This document shows, piece by piece, positions 23,475 through 26,837 of a stretch of DNA of 26,837 bases. The notes under the pieces were generated by a model. The model saw only the letters and a program-made list of their open reading frames with translations, searched no databases and was not told where the DNA came from. Both the position numbers and the translations under genes were made by a program. The stretch covers positions 1-26,837 of the forward strand of contig CAZMNN010000035.1 of assembly GCA_964567665.1 (NCBI GenBank), written 5' to 3'. Position 1 is the first letter of the stretch. Each line of letters begins with the position of its first letter. This stretch comes from UBA1731 sp964567665. Its GTDB lineage: Bacteria; Verrucomicrobiota; Kiritimatiellia; RFP12; UBA1067.

Positions 23475-25451
23475 ATGAAAAGGTTTCATGCTGTTGTCGC
23501 GGTGTTGACGTTTATTGGCGCTTTGGCGCCTGAAGCGTGGGCGAAGCCGACGCCTGGGTTTTCGTTTACGCAGGACGGCATCGCGTCACCCTACGGAAAG
23601 ACGGTCGCATGGAACGACATCCTTTCCGTGAGGCTCTACGAACGCCCGACGCAGAAATACAGGATGTCAGCCGTGACGGCGAAGCCGCGCATCGTCACGG
23701 CCGACAGGGTGGATCTGGATGTCGTCGAAAACATGTCCGGCTCCTACATACCGGTGAGCCTCTCGCTTGACGGTACGTATCTGCGCGTTTCCGTCGAGTC
23801 CGGGGACATCGTGGAGCCGCTTGGATGCTCGTACCGCGTGATGGAACTGTCTGTGCTCCAGCCGCTCCTCGATGCGCCTGCGGGCGAACGGGGACAGTGC
23901 GTACTGCCTCTGTTCAGCGGTGCGATTGCGCCAATCTCGTCGCCTGTGCGCAAGCATACGCGAGACAGGATATACGTGGAGCAGGTGCAGTGGGAGAAGA
24001 TGGGGCTGTTCAACGCCTTTGGCGCAAGCCGCAAGGGCGGATCTATTCTGGGCATAATCCATTCGGGCGACTACAACGCCTGGGTGGATACGACCGTCGA
24101 TCCCAAGGAAGGCTTCCGCCAGTTCGTGATTCTCCAGATACGGGAAGACCCTGCGGATGTGCAGATGTTTGAGCGGAAGGAGGTACTGTACCGCTATCTG
24201 CCGGATTCGGGCGACTGGTGCGGCATGGCGCTTGCCTACGGAGAGTACATCCGTGGCGAGCGGGACATCCCCACCTTGGAAGTGCGCGAGAGGGGGAACG
24301 CGCCGCTGGCTTACATCCTTTCGGCGGTACGGGTCAACATTTTCATGGGGCTTAAGACGCCGTTCATTCCCGATGGCTCTGCTCCGTACTTTTCGGCGAC
24401 GACGTTCGCCGAGGCGGAGCGGATTGTTGACGAGGTTCATGCCAGAGGCATTGACAAGGCTTGGTTTTGCCTTGTCGGGTGGATCAAGGATGGACACGAC
24501 GGTTCCTATCCGTCGCATTTCCCGGTGAACGAGCAGGCCGGCGGGGAGCGTGCGCTCCGCAGTCTCATTGCAAAGATACGCGGATACGGATACGCGGTCA
24601 CGCCGCACGACAATGTGCATTCATGCTATGCCGCTTCCGCAGACTACGACAGTTCCGTCCCATGCCGCACAAGGGCGGGCGAGGAGCTGCCAATGGGGAT
24701 ATGGTCTGGCGGAATGATACGAATCGGATGTCCGCACCGCTATGTCGAACGCTACGGCGGCGACTTTGCCCGGATACGGGAACTCGGATTTGCCGGCGTG
24801 TATTACATCGACGCGCTCATGCCGCCGATGTTCAGGTGCCACGACCCGAAGCATCCGGCAGATGAACGACAGTTCATCGAAGGCCAGCTGCGCATCCTTC
24901 AGTGGATGAGGCATGAATATGGCGTGTCGGCGACGGAGGGATTTGCGCTTCCATGCCTCAAGTACGCGGACTACTGTTCGAACGGCGCAAGCGGCAGCCG
25001 CGTGTTCTTCGGCAAGCTTCTTGAGGGGGATGCGAAGGTGATGCTGGAGCGGTATGTCCCATTCCTGCCCGTCGCCGCGCATGGCGTGGTTGCTTACCAG
25101 ACGGGATGGATGCATTCGGTAAGGAACAACGGCGGATGGCTCTCCTATCTTGTGGACGGTGGTCTCCCGGCGGTTGAGACGTCCATGCGCAACGGGGCGA
25201 ATGGCGACTTCTACGTCGATTCGCTGAACGATCTTATGGAGCCGTGGCGGATATGCTTCAAGATAGCGCCCGAATATTCGCGTGGCGTGACCGTGGGGTT
25301 TGAGGAGTTCGCGCCTGACGCCGTCCACTGGGTGTTTCACAACGGACTTGAGATGTTCGTGAATGCCACGGGTACGGTTGCTGGCGGAATGCCGCCGCGC
25401 TCCATCAGGATCCTCCGCAAGGGCAACGAGATTTATTTCAGAAAGGAATAG
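23475..25451 (+). CDS. Exported DUF5696-type glycoside hydrolase-like protein
   Basis: A 658-residue protein with a Sec signal (about 1-23, ending APEAWA). The first 250 residues are a beta domain (FSFTQDGIASPYGK...WNDILSVRLYE). The rest looks like a TIM barrel: AFCLVGWIKDGHDG (strand and loop), YGYAVTPHDNVHSCYA, YYIDALMPPMFRCHDPKHPAD with an Asp in the usual nucleophile position, YGVSATEGFALP with a Glu, and a C-terminal WVFHNGLEMFVN beta part. This pattern matches the DUF5696 family, glycosidase-like but uncharacterised. I call family and fold, not activity. ATG 23475 has AAGGG 10 nt upstream; ATG 23457 overlaps the previous stop and would add six residues. Last gene of the exported block. 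Confidence 0.65.
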   Translation: MKRFHAVVAVLTFIGALAPEAWAKPTPGFSFTQDGIASPYGKTVAWNDILSVRLYERPTQKYRMSAVTAKPRIVTADRVDLDVVENMSGSYIPVSLSLDGTYLRVSVESGDIVEPLGCSYRVMELSVLQPLLDAPAGERGQCVLPLFSGAIAPISSPVRKHTRDRIYVEQVQWEKMGLFNAFGASRKGGSILGIIHSGDYNAWVDTTVDPKEGFRQFVILQIREDPADVQMFERKEVLYRYLPDSGDWCGMALAYGEYIRGERDIPTLEVRERGNAPLAYILSAVRVNIFMGLKTPFIPDGSAPYFSATTFAEAERIVDEVHARGIDKAWFCLVGWIKDGHDGSYPSHFPVNEQAGGERALRSLIAKIRGYGYAVTPHDNVHSCYAASADYDSSVPCRTRAGEELPMGIWSGGMIRIGCPHRYVERYGGDFARIRELGFAGVYYIDALMPPMFRCHDPKHPADERQFIEGQLRILQWMRHEYGVSATEGFALPCLKYADYCSNGASGSRVFFGKLLEGDAKVMLERYVPFLPVAAHGVVAYQTGWMHSVRNNGGWLSYLVDGGLPAVETSMRNGANGDFYVDSLNDLMEPWRICFKIAPEYSRGVTVGFEEFAPDAVHWVFHNGLEMFVNATGTVAGGMPPRSIRILRKGNEIYFRKE

Positions 25452-25548
25452 GCTCAATTTTCCCCTTGTCTGAAACTGCGCCACGTGATATTACAACTTC
25501 CCGCCGCATCGATTGGCGTTGTGTGCAGAGAGGTCATTGCCGCATCTG

Positions 25549-25557
25549 TGATATAAT
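25549..25557 (+). promoter_or_regulatory. Extended -10 promoter giving a probable leaderless mRNA (PHP gene)
   Basis: TG-A-TATAAT, a perfect extended -10 with no good -35 found. ATG 25567 begins 9 nt after it, at the expected transcription start, and no Shine-Dalgarno lies between. It is the only promoter-like site in the 115-bp gap after the exported block. Confidence 0.65.
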
Positions 25558-25566
25558 CGGCGGCAT

Positions 25567-26424
25567 ATGATCGACTTTCATGTACACAGCACGGCGAGCG
25601 ACGGAACGGTTTCGCCATCGGACGTAGCTCTGCGGGGCGGAGGCTTCTATGCGATGGCGCTCACGGATCACGACAACTGCGACGGCGTCGCCGAATTCAT
25701 TGAGGCCGGCAAATGCAACGGAGACCGCATCCGTCTTGCGGGAATAGAGTTGAGCGTCGAGCCAGGCGACGGGTACGGCGAGTTCCATCTGCTCGGCATC
25801 GGCATCGATCCATCCAATGCGAGCCTGAAACGTCTTCTCCGCAGCATCCTTGACGGACGGAACGCAAGGAACGCAAAGATACTTGAGCGCTTCGAGGCGA
25901 TAGGCATACGCATCCCCAAAGACGAGATTGCGACCTACGCCCACGGCGAAATACTTGCCCGTCCGCATTTCGCGCAGTGGATAGTGGATCACGGATATTC
26001 TGGGAACGTAAAGGATGCCTTTGCCTCGTACATGACGCCATCGTCCCCGCCGGAGACGAACTGCTACGTTTCGCGCTACCGTCCCGACCCAGGCGAGTCG
26101 TTCGACGCAATCCACGCCGCTGGCGGCATCGCAATCATGGCGCATCCGCGATACTGGACCGGCGATTCCGCCATACTGAGGTCAGGCCTTGAGCGTCTCA
26201 AGGGCAGGGGGCTGGACGGAATCGAGGCGATATATCAGGCGAACGAGCCTTGGGAGACGGTCGAGCACGTCCGGGCGGCAAGGGAGCTTGGACTATGCAT
26301 TACGGCGGGCAGCGACTTCCATGGCGCGAACAAGCCGGCCGTCACGCTTGGCATGGAAGTGGACGACGAGGAGGCGTTTGTCGCGCCGCTGCTTGAGCGC
26401 ATTGCATACTGGCGGAGCAGGTAG
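25567..26424 (+). CDS. PHP-domain phosphoesterase (YciV-like)
   Basis: A 285-residue single-domain PHP protein. Metal-binding motifs are in place: HVHSTASDGT (His5, His7), LTDHDN, the GIELSVEPG strand, HPRYW (about residue 192) and GSDFHG (Asp250, His252). An inserted helical region covers about 90-165. This is the layout of the 3',5'-nucleoside bisphosphate phosphatase/5'-3' exoribonuclease family (RNase AM/YciV), though substrate cannot be read from sequence. The start is fixed by the family opening MIDFHVHS and by the -10 9 nt upstream; the mRNA looks leaderless. The dihydrouridine synthase gene begins 4 bp after its stop. Confidence 0.9.
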   Translation: MIDFHVHSTASDGTVSPSDVALRGGGFYAMALTDHDNCDGVAEFIEAGKCNGDRIRLAGIELSVEPGDGYGEFHLLGIGIDPSNASLKRLLRSILDGRNARNAKILERFEAIGIRIPKDEIATYAHGEILARPHFAQWIVDHGYSGNVKDAFASYMTPSSPPETNCYVSRYRPDPGESFDAIHAAGGIAIMAHPRYWTGDSAILRSGLERLKGRGLDGIEAIYQANEPWETVEHVRAARELGLCITAGSDFHGANKPAVTLGMEVDDEEAFVAPLLERIAYWRSR

Positions 26425-26428
26425 CCTC

Positions 26429-26837
26429 ATGGACGTTCCATCATCAGATGCATCTGCCGGACTTTGGCTTGCGCCGCTTCGCGGGGTCACGGTGCGGACT
26501 TTCCGCACCGTGTTCGGCCCGGCGATCAAAGAGGCAGGATTTACGGGAATGTATGCGCCTTTCATACCGGCCAATGCAGGGTTCAGGTTTTCAAAGAGGC
26601 TCTTTTCAGATGTGCTGCCGTCCGGCGGCGACGCCGGGCCGGAAGATGCGGCGCTGGAGCTTGTGCCGCAGGTGATCGGCAAGGATCCGGCGGCGTTGCG
26701 CGACTGGTGCAAGGCGGTGAAGGATCTTGGATATCGACGTGTGGATCTCAATGCGGGATGTCCGTTTCCGATGATCCGCAAGAAGGGGCGAGGTTCGGGG
26801 CTTCTGCGCACTCCGGATGTGCTGGACAGGATGCTTG
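26429..26837 (+). CDS. tRNA-dihydrouridine synthase, N-terminal part (cut by the window edge)
   Basis: 136 codons remain before the edge. The FMN-barrel opening is LWLAPLRGVTVRTFR (family: LAPMxGVTxxxFR), followed by KEAGFTGMYAPF and the catalytic-loop motif DLNAGCPFPMIRKKGRGSGLL with Cys111, the residue that protonates uridine C5. The enzyme reduces uridine to dihydrouridine in tRNA using NADPH and FMN. The start at 26429 is just after the PHP stop, so the genes probably form one operon. The subfamily (DusA, B or C) cannot be set without the C-terminal half. Confidence 0.9.
   Translation, partial: MDVPSSDASAGLWLAPLRGVTVRTFRTVFGPAIKEAGFTGMYAPFIPANAGFRFSKRLFSDVLPSGGDAGPEDAALELVPQVIGKDPAALRDWCKAVKDLGYRRVDLNAGCPFPMIRKKGRGSGLLRTPDVLDRML

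Overview
The window is GC-rich bacterial chromosome, densely coded and almost entirely on the + strand. Only a gene fragment at the left edge is on the - strand. It carries lysine and pantothenate genes, peptidyl-tRNA hydrolase and an RRM protein. Beside these lies a run of large exported proteins: LamG or CBM-like modules joined to DUF6067-type and DUF5696-type enzymes, and a secreted beta-rich protein with a W-x-GG...NNW motif. That mix suggests a Verrucomicrobiota/Kiritimatiellota/Lentisphaerota-type glycan degrader, possibly gut-associated. This placement is inferred from gene style, since there is no rRNA gene or other phylogenetic marker analysis here.

Left part (1-5803). Next to the edge fragment are an exported lipoprotein glycerophosphodiesterase and an overlapping trio: a chain-length-factor-like ketosynthase, a PlsC acyltransferase and a GT2 glycosyltransferase, resembling a slice of an aryl-polyene/lipid locus. 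Then come an RRM protein with its own promoter and terminator, a DJ-1/PfpI protein overlapping a membrane-anchored SurA-N-like protein, and a small secreted Gly/Pro-rich protein.

Middle (5847-12282). A housekeeping run contains an orphan PotA-like ABC ATPase overlapping panC, then dapA and dapB (overlapping) and pth. It is followed by an exported GH88 unsaturated glucuronyl hydrolase and a DRTGG/HATPase regulatory pair of the kind known next to [FeFe]-hydrogenase genes.

Right part (12330-25451). This is a locus of five exported proteins: a Tat-type lipoprotein with a GH-D-like TIM barrel, a LamG-like surface protein, two tandem DUF6067-type enzymes with different N-terminal binding modules, and a DUF5696-type protein. 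The last three are translationally coupled or nearly so. No transporter, SusC/D pair or regulator is present. Between the first and second genes lies a non-coding stretch of about 640 bp. It holds two ~155-bp tandem copies of a REP-like palindromic repeat and an AT-rich promoter island with A10 and A9 homopolymers. The A9 tract separates a well-placed Shine-Dalgarno/ATG from the signal-peptide reading frame by one base, as expected for a phase-variable gene, although an assembly error would look the same.

Right edge. A PHP-domain phosphoesterase and a truncated tRNA-dihydrouridine synthase. Several transcription units share an extended -10 promoter (TGn-TATAAT or TGn-TACAAT), and two genes begin 8-9 nt after it with no ribosome-binding site, which points to leaderless mRNAs.
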